Below are positions 1 to 6,621 of a DNA stretch of 64,000 nt, one piece after another. The stretch comes from an uncultured Paracoccaceae bacterium (GTDB lineage Bacteria > Pseudomonadota > Alphaproteobacteria > Rhodobacterales > Rhodobacteraceae), in NCBI GenBank assembly GCA_958439195.1, contig OY288147.1, forward strand, positions 124,001 through 188,000, in the 5' to 3' direction. Position 1 is the stretch's first letter. The number at the start of each line of letters is the position of its first letter. The notes beneath the pieces were generated by a model. That model was not told where the DNA came from and ran no database searches. It saw nothing but the letters and a program-made list of their open reading frames with translations. A program made the position numbers and the translations under genes.

Positions 1-589
1 GGCCATCCAGAACCCTGAGCGCGTTGTTCATATTACCCGCCTTCGCCCCCTGATTATCAGGGCGGGTCATATATCCAACGCCCCGCTGGGCACAGAAATC
101 GCGCAGCCAGTCGCGCTTGCCATCATCTAGAACGATAACTTCCTTGTTGGGGTGGCGCAGTGCCAGTGCGCCCACGATTGTGCGTTCCAGAACCTCCTCG
201 TCCTCGTTGTAGGTGGCAATTAGGATTGCAACCCGGGGCGGCGGCGTAGGCTCCCACCAACTTAGATGGGCAACAACCTCGGCAGCACGGTCGCGCGTCC
301 GAGACAGGATAACAAAGGCGCTTAGCGATCCGGTCAGTGCCACCGCCTCAAAGGCTAAGAGCGACCAGCTTGCAAGACAATCCAGCGTCAGACCAAGCGG
401 CGCAACGGTTTCCGTTGCACGCCAGAATAGGTAGCGTGCTGCAAGCAGGAAACAGACTGCAAACAGGACGATCCGATGCGCTGTTCGGTCCCGCATGAAG
501 AGTGTCGTCGCCACGACAGCCGCCGCAGCCACTGCCACAAATTCCACCAGCGCTGATTGTGTTTCGGACAAAAGCGGCAGCGCCCACAT
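1..589 (-). CDS. cellulose-synthase-like family 2 glycosyltransferase (partial)
   Basis: The first 196 residues or so of an inner-membrane processive glycosyltransferase; the C-terminal part lies outside the window. The reading starts at an ATG at 589, nine bases after the stop of the HlyD-like gene. Two hydrophobic stretches (about residues 14-27 and 37-47, then 60-85) precede the GT-A domain. That domain shows the donor-binding ATYNEDEE segment, the LDDGKR motif, and the NQGAKAGNMNNAL stretch typical of BcsA-like synthases. Such enzymes polymerise UDP-sugars and extrude a beta-glucan. Together with the upstream HlyD-like gene it could be a mixed-linkage or curdlan-like glucan synthase (BgsA/BgsB type); that is inference. 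Family confident, product not. Confidence 0.85.
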   Translation of the reverse strand, partial: MWALPLLSETQSALVEFVAVAAAAVVATTLFMRDRTAHRIVLFAVCFLLAARYLFWRATETVAPLGLTLDCLASWSLLAFEAVALTGSLSAFVILSRTRDRAAEVVAHLSWWEPTPPPRVAILIATYNEDEEVLERTIVGALALRHPNKEVIVLDDGKRDWLRDFCAQRGVGYMTRPDNQGAKAGNMNNALRVLDG

Positions 590-597
590 CGCGGCAC

Positions 598-1755
598 CTA
601 GCCCCGTAACAAATCTAGCGGGCGCCCACCAAAGAAAACACGTCCCGTGCGCCCGATCGCGCAGGCCAGCTCAGGATTGCTCGCTAGCTCAGGCACGCTT
701 ACCGATACATCATAGCGCTCCAGATGCCGCTGGCTGGGCGCAACCGCGAGGTTGCGGTAGATAGTTTCTGCCCCCGATCCCGCCAGCCGCACGACGCTGC
801 CTTCGAAGGCCTGATCGCTTCCCGCCGGACGGAAGCTCGCGGCATCCCCGACGGACAAGCTGTTATAAACGTTCTCCGTCACCGACAGAGTGACGATGAC
901 CGAACCGCAATCCAGCAGATTCATCAATTCGTCCCCCCGTTGAACGTTCTCGCCCGAGGCGGACAGCAATTCCCACACTAGTCCGTCGACAGGGGAACGA
1001 AGTTGCGCCTGTGTCAGTCGGTTGAAGCTCAGCCGCTCCGCATCAACACGTGCAGTAACGGCAGCCAGACGTGTCACCCCCATCGTCACGGATGCACGCA
1101 GTTGGGCAAGGCGTGTGCCGAGTTCCGCCGCATACTGCTCCGACCATGGCGTATCGTTGTAGCCGTCCTCGAGAAAAAGCCCATGTTCGGCAGCGGTCCG
1201 CGCGATCTGCAGGGTTTGCACCCGCTCACGAGCATCCTGTAGAGCCTTTCCCGATGCACTCGGTGCGCCCGGATCTTTGGCCGGCGCACCAGAGGGCGTG
1301 GCCTCAGATGCTTGTGAATCCGCCACCAAGTCTTCACCCAGCAATTTCAGCACCGCCTGCGCCTGGGTCAAACGGGCGTCCAGTTCTGCTAACCGTTCGC
1401 GCCGCCACGCCGCGCTGCGCGCTGTCAGAACTGCCGATATCGCCTCAAGATCAGCTATAATTGCGGTATCCCGGTCAATCGCAGCTGTCTCAAAGGCTTG
1501 TTCCATCAAGAGATCGTCGCGCCTGATCGCATCCACGCGCGGATCTGCAATTGCGCCCAGTGCATCCCCTTTGCTGACCCGGCTGCCAAGGGCGACGGGC
1601 TCTAGCGTGACATCCCCGGCAATCGGTGCGCGTACCGATACCAACCGCGCATTAATAACAGCATCGGCGCTCACACCGGCGAGTTGTTCCCCGACGATGA
1701 TCCAGACCGCAGCAGCAAGCACGGCCAGACCGAGCAACAGACGTGTGAACCGCAT
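598..1755 (-). CDS. HlyD-family membrane fusion / adaptor protein
   Basis: 385 residues with one N-terminal membrane anchor (about residues 5-23). A barrel-sandwich half-motif follows (VRAPIAGDVTLEPVALGSRV), then a long alpha-helical hairpin (about 75-245). The second half-motif (LRSPVDGLVWEL) and a beta-barrel end complete the standard layout of periplasmic adaptor proteins. It ends nine bases before the glycosyltransferase, so the two are almost certainly co-transcribed. The partner is a polysaccharide synthase rather than an RND or ABC exporter, so it probably acts in polymer secretion, as Alg44- or BgsB-like adaptors do. It could alternatively be a generic efflux adaptor, but no pump gene is visible. 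Confidence 0.8.
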   Translation of the reverse strand: MRFTRLLLGLAVLAAAVWIIVGEQLAGVSADAVINARLVSVRAPIAGDVTLEPVALGSRVSKGDALGAIADPRVDAIRRDDLLMEQAFETAAIDRDTAIIADLEAISAVLTARSAAWRRERLAELDARLTQAQAVLKLLGEDLVADSQASEATPSGAPAKDPGAPSASGKALQDARERVQTLQIARTAAEHGLFLEDGYNDTPWSEQYAAELGTRLAQLRASVTMGVTRLAAVTARVDAERLSFNRLTQAQLRSPVDGLVWELLSASGENVQRGDELMNLLDCGSVIVTLSVTENVYNSLSVGDAASFRPAGSDQAFEGSVVRLAGSGAETIYRNLAVAPSQRHLERYDVSVSVPELASNPELACAIGRTGRVFFGGRPLDLLRG

Positions 1756-2128
1756 CCCTCTTATCCTTCTCAGTCACCCCGTCGATCAATCCATGCCATT
1801 TAGAACGAGGATTTTGGGGTATTTATGGCAGGATCGGCAGTCATTTGACCGCCGCCTGTGGTTGAGTTGCCTAGGTGCACAAGTGCACCTCCTAGGACCT
1901 CTACTTGAAAATCCACCCGGAACAATCTGGCGTTTTGGGCGCCAATGCTAAGTTCAGCAGAGAGTGGTCCATGATAGAGATGAGAGGTTACCGTGGCCTC
2001 CTGACATCGGTATCACATCGAAGGACCAGAACACGAAACTGTGGGGTAGCCATGACACCGAGAAATTGACCATCCAATTCAAAACGATATAGAGATTATC
2101 AAACTTAGAAACTTGGCTGGTATAACTT
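1756..2128. other. intergenic region between HlyD-like and kinase genes
   Basis: A 373-base divergent spacer. No supported coding sequence was seen. It holds a compact palindrome (1873-1890), listed separately, and presumably the promoters of both flanking genes, though no convincing -35/-10 pair could be fixed. Confidence 0.5.
1873..1890. promoter_or_regulatory. palindrome, possible operator
   Basis: AGGTGCAC-AA-GTGCACCT: perfect 8-bp arms around AA, about 120 bases upstream of the HlyD-like start. The symmetry and short centre fit the site of a dimeric repressor, but no regulator is linked to it here. Confidence 0.4.
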
Positions 2129-3277
2129 GTGCGGAACACAAAAGACCCTGCACTTTTGCTGCGACGTGGCGGGTCTAGCTCCGCTGTGGAAGATGTCAAA
2201 GCTGTTGCCGAACTCCGTGACAGCGAACGGCTGCTGCGTGCGTCCATGGAACATTCACCAATCGGCATGGCTTTGACGCGGATGGACGGCAGCTGGATTG
2301 ATGTCAATCCAGCGCTTTGCGACTTTCTCGGCTACAGTAGGGCTGAGCTCATGGAAGCCGGGTTCAAGAAGGTCACCCAACCCGAGGACCGAGAGGCGAC
2401 GATCCAAACTGCCCGCAACATGGTGGCGACCGGTCAGAAAAGTGTGCGCCTAGAGAAGCGATACCTCCATTCCAGTGGGCGGGTCTTGACAGGGGTGCTG
2501 CATCTGACAGTCGTGCGTGACGACGAGGCGCGGCCCCTTATGTACATCTCGCAGATCACCGACGTCACCGCCGCGCGGCAACTCGAGCATTTGAAGAACG
2601 AGTTCATCAGCACGGTCAACCACGAACTGCGGACACCCCTGACGGGGATCATGGGTGCGCTTCGGCTACTGGAAGTGCTTGCGGCTCAAACAATGTCTGA
2701 AAAATTGAAGGATCTTGTTGCTGTGGCATCTCGGGGCGCCGCACGGCTGAAATCCTTACTGGATGACATCCTTGATATGGAAACGGTCGTCACGGACCAA
2801 GCCTTCTGGGAGGCACAAGTTCAGGACATGGTCGAAGCTGTAAAGGCTGCTGTCGCCGCCACCAAACAGAAGGCCGAGGCCGCTGGAATTCCGATCCGGA
2901 TATTGCCAAGTAGCCTACATATGACTTGTGAAACCGAACCGGAACGCGTTGGCCGAGTATTGCGAATTTTGCTGTCGAATGCAGTCAAATTCTCCAATGA
3001 TGGGGGCGAGGTCATCGTCGGACTTGATCGCCGGAGTGATACAGTCCGAATTACTGTGGCAAATACCGGACTTCCTATTCCCGAAAACATGCGCGCAGAA
3101 ATCTTCAAGCCTTTCGTCCAAGGCGAGTCCACAGATGTGCGCAGGAAGCAAGGAAGTGGACTTGGCCTCGCCATAGCCAAACATATGATGAGCTCCATCG
3201 GTGGCACGATCGACTATTCTAGCAATCTTGATGCTACCTCGTTCTGGATCGATATTCCGATCAAGCACACGGCATAA
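2129..3277 (+). CDS. PAS-domain sensor histidine kinase
   Basis: 382 residues without an obvious membrane segment, so probably cytoplasmic. A PAS domain covers about residues 31-150 and ends in the PAC-like ITDVTAARQLE linker. HisKA follows with the phospho-acceptor H165 in NHELRTP. HATPase_c has its N box at about 281-290 (LLSNAVKFSN) and G2 box QGSGLGLAIA (341-350). The G1 box reads ANTGLPI, so the usual Asp and second Gly (DxGxG) are Asn and Pro. The open reading frame begins at a GTG right after an in-frame stop and lacks a good ribosome site, so the true start may be an internal GTG near codon 20. No response regulator gene is adjacent. Confidence 0.85.
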   Translation: MRNTKDPALLLRRGGSSSAVEDVKAVAELRDSERLLRASMEHSPIGMALTRMDGSWIDVNPALCDFLGYSRAELMEAGFKKVTQPEDREATIQTARNMVATGQKSVRLEKRYLHSSGRVLTGVLHLTVVRDDEARPLMYISQITDVTAARQLEHLKNEFISTVNHELRTPLTGIMGALRLLEVLAAQTMSEKLKDLVAVASRGAARLKSLLDDILDMETVVTDQAFWEAQVQDMVEAVKAAVAATKQKAEAAGIPIRILPSSLHMTCETEPERVGRVLRILLSNAVKFSNDGGEVIVGLDRRSDTVRITVANTGLPIPENMRAEIFKPFVQGESTDVRRKQGSGLGLAIAKHMMSSIGGTIDYSSNLDATSFWIDIPIKHTA

Positions 3278-3428
3278 GGACGTCGACCCGAACCCAAACC
3301 TGGGCCACCCAACGGCAGAGTTTTGCGGCCTCACTCAAGGTGACAGGCTGATAGCTACCTGTGTGGGGGAGCATCAATGGGGACCCGTCGTTCGGACTGC
3401 AGAATAGCGTGGGGAGAGCTGCAAGCTG

Positions 3429-3893
3429 CTAAACGCACTGCGTCCGACTAAGCTGTGCGCGGCTTGCCTTGGCTTCAGCGACAAAGGCGTTGATGTCAAA
3501 ATCTAACAGATCCCACTTTAGGAGACATGTTCCCACCAAGGCAGCGCATTCATCAATCAAGAAGCTTGATAAGATCGGCTTAGAGGGAACGCGTAACCCA
3601 TTTATTTCCTCAAATAGCAAAGCAGCCCTGCTCCTGAGATCTTCGGCAGCCTGCTCTTTTTGCTTCATCACGGCACTCTGAAGCAGGCCTCTTGCAGCCA
3701 AAGCGGCTTTCCATTGCAGGGACGCGTCAGCAATGCGGGCTTCAGCACCATCCAAGCCACCTTTCATCATTGCTATGTCCTTTTGCGCCTGTATCGCCAT
3801 GCCACGCGTTCGATGCGATCCAACCTGATACAAAGCCACTAGGCTCAGAACGATTGCAATGCTCGAAGCAAAATCAGCGTAGGTCGGGTCCAT
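3429..3893 (-). CDS. small membrane-anchored coiled-coil protein, unknown function
   Basis: 154 residues. An N-terminal transmembrane helix (about 9-24) follows a short DPTYADF head. A charged, Ala-rich helical region (about 35-95) with coiled-coil character comes next, then a tail with two Cys. I do not recognise the family. The hydrophobic N-terminus and regular helical composition favour a real gene over a shadow frame, but there is no clear partner nearby. Confidence 0.5.
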   Translation of the reverse strand: MDPTYADFASSIAIVLSLVALYQVGSHRTRGMAIQAQKDIAMMKGGLDGAEARIADASLQWKAALAARGLLQSAVMKQKEQAAEDLRSRAALLFEEINGLRVPSKPILSSFLIDECAALVGTCLLKWDLLDFDINAFVAEAKASRAQLSRTQCV

Positions 3894-4168
3894 CGTCGTT
3901 ATCCCTCATCCGGCCGCCGACCCGCGCAACTTCAAGGACCGTGATGCTGCAGGAATCTGTAACAAAAGCGGCTGCCACCCATTAAGAGTAGCGGCCATGC
4001 CGAGATCGGCAGTTAGGTAGTGAGTTTGGGGTCATTGTGCATAGCAGCACCCCTTATCCCAAGCAGACTTTGACGCTAGACATCAATACGGCTTGAGGTC
4101 CAAGACTTTTGTCGATGGGGCCAACTTACAGTTGCGGGGCCCCATCCCATCGCGAAGTGCTCGCGCGA
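3894..4168. other. intergenic spacer
   Basis: Nothing coding is supported here. The right part carries a stem-loop (4114-4146) that could end the minus-strand Cys-rich operon. Confidence 0.4.
4114..4146 (-). terminator. stem-loop after the Cys-rich operon
   Basis: Arms GATGGGGCC (4114-4122) and GGCCCCATC (4138-4146) with a 15-base loop lie 23 bases past the stop of the 40-residue gene. There is no long T run on the minus strand, so it may be a weak terminator or a stabilising hairpin. Confidence 0.4.
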
Positions 4169-4291
4169 TCAGAAGCAGAAATCAAGCATGGCAGCGCAGC
4201 ACGCCACCAAGTCGCCACAGCAGTCTGAAGCCGCAAAAGCCGCGCCGCCCATCAGGATGAACGCGCCGGCCGCTAGAAGTTTCAGTTTCAT
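4169..4291 (-). CDS. 40-residue secreted Cys-rich peptide
   Basis: A short ORF of 40 codons: MKLKLLAAGAFILMGGAAFA is a textbook signal peptide with cleavage after AFA. The mature peptide of about 20 residues has five cysteines, spaced as DCCGD, ACC and FCF. A good ribosome site (GGAAAG, five bases before ATG) supports the start. It lies 38 bases after the 107-residue Cys-containing membrane protein in the same direction, so they probably form one operon. Adjacent Cys pairs suggest metal binding or disulphides; that is inference. I do not know a characterised homologue. Confidence 0.65.
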   Translation of the reverse strand: MKLKLLAAGAFILMGGAAFAASDCCGDLVACCAAMLDFCF

Positions 4292-4329
4292 GGTTCTTTC
4301 CATTTGAATGACTACAATGATTGGGCAAT

Positions 4330-4653
4330 TCAGATGGATGTGCGTGGTGGTGGTACGTCTGGCTCCGTCTCAATGCTTTGAGGGAAAGAGTAGAGAACAT
4401 CATGGGCGACTTGGAACGCGACACGCTGGTGTTCAACCAATTTGCTGTCTGCCTCGAAGGGGATTCCACAGGCCAGAACGCAGGCTGTTTGATCAGCAAC
4501 CGCCTCTGTACCGTCCGTCGTGTGGCAAGAGAGCTGAGCTGTGGGACAGTAGGATGCTGCTGAACCTGCAACGATCACCAACAATAGTACCATCAGGCCG
4601 CGCGAAAATGCGAAGCATTGATGCCGCAACGTCCACTTAGCTGAGCGCTCCAT
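4330..4653 (-). CDS. small membrane or exported Cys-containing protein
   Basis: 107 residues, start ATG at 4653 with GGAAG upstream. A hydrophobic segment (about 20-34) can be a signal anchor. The exterior part then carries CPTAQLSCH and ACVLACG, i.e. four Cys and a His within about 27 residues, followed by a Pro-rich tail (EPDVPPP). It heads the operon with the 40-residue peptide. A Fur-like box lies about 76 bases upstream, so iron or manganese control is plausible. Function unknown; a metal-handling or redox role is only inferred from the cysteines and the box. Confidence 0.6.
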   Translation of the reverse strand: MERSAKWTLRHQCFAFSRGLMVLLLVIVAGSAASYCPTAQLSCHTTDGTEAVADQTACVLACGIPFEADSKLVEHQRVAFQVAHDVLYSFPQSIETEPDVPPPRTSI

Positions 4654-4728
4654 ACACTTCCGGAAGCCAACTGATCCATCTGTGACAATTCACAAAGTGG
4701 ATAACGCGCGCCAAACCCTCAGCCGATA

Positions 4729-4750
4729 GATAATGAGAATCGTTTGCAAT
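4729..4750. promoter_or_regulatory. Fur/Mur-like box
   Basis: GATAATGAGAATCGTTTGCAAT. Its first 19 bases agree with the classical Fur consensus GATAATGATAATCATTATC at 15 positions by eye. It lies between the minus-strand Cys-rich operon and a plus-strand promoter-like sequence, and overlaps the -35 element of the latter. Confidence 0.6.
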
Positions 4751-4771
4751 AGGTTGTGGGAACACTATACT
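4744..4771 (+). promoter_or_regulatory. sigma-70-like promoter overlapping the Fur-like box
   Basis: TTGCAA (4744-4749), 16 bases, TATACT (4766-4771). No protein gene follows on the plus strand; a strong stem-loop comes about 40 bases after the -10 element. Confidence 0.45.
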
Positions 4772-4777
4772 GAGGGT

Positions 4778-4851
4778 CTCTGGGGGAGCTGCCAGAAACC
4801 TGGAGACATTGAAAGCTGCGCCTGTGACCCCGGGCGCAGCTTTCGCATTTT
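4778..4851 (+). ncRNA. candidate metal-regulated small RNA
   Basis: A stretch of about 74 bases starts where a transcript from the TTGCAA-TATACT promoter would begin. It contains a small CCAG-AAAC-CTGG type hairpin and ends in a 12-bp stem followed by GCATTTTGC. No ORF of note lies within it. The arrangement (Fur-like box over the promoter, short transcript, terminator-like end) is what one expects of a RyhB-like regulator. This is inference from layout only; the stem may simply end the convergent lipoprotein gene. Confidence 0.35.
4811..4844. terminator. strong stem-loop, possibly bidirectional
   Basis: Arms GAAAGCTGCGCC (4811-4822) and GGCGCAGCTTTC (4833-4844) pair perfectly over 12 bases with a 10-base loop. 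On the plus strand GCATTTT follows. On the minus strand it lies 25 bases after the SH3 lipoprotein stop. Confidence 0.6.
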
Positions 4852-4868
4852 GCACGAACTGGCTTGAC

Positions 4869-5156
4869 CTAAAAGGCAGACAGGTAGTCTGCGGATACGT
4901 ATCCAGTCAGGCTCGGAGCATCTGCGAGGGAGACCCTGCACCACAGTTGGCCAACCTCTGTCACACAGTCACGACGGATCAGTTCGGTTCCATCTGGCAG
5001 GCCGACGATCACCTTGAAACCGAGCCCGGGTCCAGCCCTAAGCTTGAGGAGTTCATCGGGGTCAACGCGGTCAACAACCGCTCGCGCTCCGCCCATGCCA
5101 ACGCAGCCGGAAATGAAAGAAATCGAAAGCATCAAAGGCAGGATGACACTGTGCAT
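4869..5156 (-). CDS. SH3b-domain lipoprotein
   Basis: 95 residues from the ATG at 5156, chosen because it puts a lipoprotein signal at the N-terminus: MHSVILPLMLSISFISGC, lipobox ISGC. Upstream in-frame codons would bury the signal. The mature part fits a bacterial SH3b domain: LKLRAGPGLGFKVIVGLPDGTEL, then WCRV and GYVSADYL at the end. Such domains bind cell-wall peptides or other proteins, so an envelope location and a binding role are likely. It is followed by a strong stem-loop. Family assignment is good; the partner is unknown. Confidence 0.8.
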   Translation of the reverse strand: MHSVILPLMLSISFISGCVGMGGARAVVDRVDPDELLKLRAGPGLGFKVIVGLPDGTELIRRDCVTEVGQLWCRVSLADAPSLTGYVSADYLSAF

Positions 5157-5327
5157 GATCGAACTCGAAGTTGTTGATCCAACTTTTGCCCCATTGTGTG
5201 GTGCAGCACAATCGACGGTCATGCCAATTCTAACTACGCACTAATGCCAGCCCCGCGGCATCCCAAGCTCGCCCTAGCTCAGTTGCTGCTTAGAATAGAC
5301 TGTTTGACAACAAGCAATCTGAGGACG

Positions 5328-6038
5328 TCACCCATTCCGCCTACTCTGAATTAACTCAGCTAAGTCTTTCTGCGCCTGCTTCGCGTTCAGCACCACAAGG
5401 TCGAAACGACCAGCGGCTTGAAGCGCCTCAATCGTCATATCTCCGCCCACTGCAACTGCGATGATTGGATTGGGCAGCGCCACGCGCAATGCTTCGGCGA
5501 GCTGTGCCAACTCTTGGAGATGCGTCCTGTTATACAGGGATAAGCCTATTGCCGACGGTTGGGTTGAGAGAGCATGAGCGACAAGCTCGTTTCGCGTACG
5601 GCCAACCTGCAAATCGATATCCCACCCAGCTTCCCGAAAAAGCTCGGCGGCAATAGTGACGCCGAGTGTGTGCTGTTCACCGGGTACACTGGCGAACAAG
5701 GCGGACTTGTCACCGTTATCGTTTCTGGCCAGTTGTTTCCGACCTTTTCCCATGCTGCGCAGTAGCGCGTAGAGTTTCGCGACAGAAACTGTCACCTCGA
5801 CGAAACTGACCTGGTCGGCGTCCCAACGGGCCCCTAACTGACGGGCTGCCACTGCAATCAACCCGTAAATGTCCGTTTGCTTGGTCGTGGCTTGCGGAAA
5901 CCTTGACTGAACAAACCGAGGGACTTCCAATGCGTCGTCACTAAGAAGGACGTCGCAAAACTCAGTTACCGTTCTTGCGTCGTCTGCGTTTGCCGTGTCG
6001 AAGGGTCTGTTAAGCCGTAGAGCGGCAAGACGCGTCAC
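5328..6038 (-). CDS. cobalamin-binding / SCHIC-like domain protein (AerR/PpaA type)
   Basis: 236 residues, soluble. The N-terminal half is helical and contains LGARWDADQVSFVEVTVSVA (about 68-87), the cap-type helix of B12-binding modules. The Rossmann-like half has EQHTLG (121-126) where B12 proteins have DxHxxG, so the axial His123 is kept but Asp is Glu. Later come the IGLSLYN and VAVGGDM strands. Proteins of this build sense cobalamin or heme and, in phototrophic Rhodobacterales, act as antirepressors of PpsR (AerR/PpaA). No photosynthesis genes are in view, so the target is unknown. It starts at GTG with no ribosome site, three bases after a 38-codon ORF, which suggests translational coupling. 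Confidence 0.75.
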   Translation of the reverse strand: MTRLAALRLNRPFDTANADDARTVTEFCDVLLSDDALEVPRFVQSRFPQATTKQTDIYGLIAVAARQLGARWDADQVSFVEVTVSVAKLYALLRSMGKGRKQLARNDNGDKSALFASVPGEQHTLGVTIAAELFREAGWDIDLQVGRTRNELVAHALSTQPSAIGLSLYNRTHLQELAQLAEALRVALPNPIIAVAVGGDMTIEALQAAGRFDLVVLNAKQAQKDLAELIQSRRNG

Positions 6039-6041
6039 GGC

Positions 6042-6158
6042 TTAACGTGCAAGCCGCTCAACTACCTCTGGCGGCGATCGGACATGCTTAGCCCGAATGA
6101 GCTCCTGCGCACGCGCGTATCGCTCCGGATCCAACTGAACCTGACGTTGTGTCTCCAT
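6042..6158 (-). CDS. 38-residue ORF coupled to the B12-binding protein gene
   Basis: ATG at 6158 after GGGGGAC. The peptide is very hydrophilic and helical (METQRQVQLDPERYARAQEL, then a PPEVVERLAR end), with no signal or membrane segment. It ends three bases before the GTG of the cobalamin-binding protein gene, which has no ribosome site of its own. It could be a small regulator or partner, or only a leader that couples translation. Not recognised. Confidence 0.5.
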   Translation of the reverse strand: METQRQVQLDPERYARAQELIRAKHVRSPPEVVERLAR

Positions 6159-6292
6159 CACGTCCCCCTTGGATGAGGTTAGATGTGGAAAACGAGATTC
6201 GTAAAGTTGGATTGCTTTGCGTCATTGGCGTGACAGCTATCGCGACGGGGCAATGCAAGCCCTAAACAGCGGAAAAAACATCTTCACTTGGT

Positions 6293-6595
6293 CTAACGGT
6301 TGCGTGCTTCGTTTTCGGGCCTGCAGGGGTCAACCCTCGCCATCAACCCCTTCACATTCCCCACCCCCCACTGCCCGTCTCGCCGTGTCCTGATCCCTCG
6401 GGCCGTCAATTCCGCCGCAATTCTGCGCAGCGACACGTGCCCTGCCGCCCGGATGTCCACGATCACCGGTGCCAGAACTGCGCCAGGACCTCCGCACCCC
6501 TGGTTGCCGCAAACTCGGCGATATGCCGCCGCTGTGCTTCCAGCCCTCGCCCGCTTGCGGGCTGCCGCACTGTCGATAACCGCGCATGGCTTCCG
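6293..6595 (-). pseudogene. decayed serine recombinase (resolvase/invertase)
   Basis: Two pieces of a serine recombinase survive in different frames. One reads GLEAQRRHIAEFAATRGAEV, matching the intact recombinase at 7936-8613 (GLEAQRRQIAEFAATRSAEV). The other reads DIRAAGHVSLRRIAAELTAR and continues GIRTRRDGQWGVGNVKGLMA, matching that protein's C-terminal helix-turn-helix part. The central catalytic region of roughly 100 codons is missing and the frame changes at the join. It cannot be active. It lies directly downstream of the D-threonine-aldolase-like gene, in the same orientation as the intact copy on the other side. Confidence 0.8.
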
Positions 6596-6621
6596 AACGT
6601 GGATAGGTGTGCCAGCCTTCG

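Noticed and set aside
1277..1951. 224-codon plus-strand frame opposite the HlyD-like gene
   Set aside because: It lies antisense to a clear HlyD-family protein and has the Ser/Ala/Arg-rich composition of a shadow frame.
4809..5177. 122-codon plus-strand frame over the SH3 lipoprotein gene
   Set aside because: Antisense to a well-supported lipoprotein with lipobox and SH3b domain.
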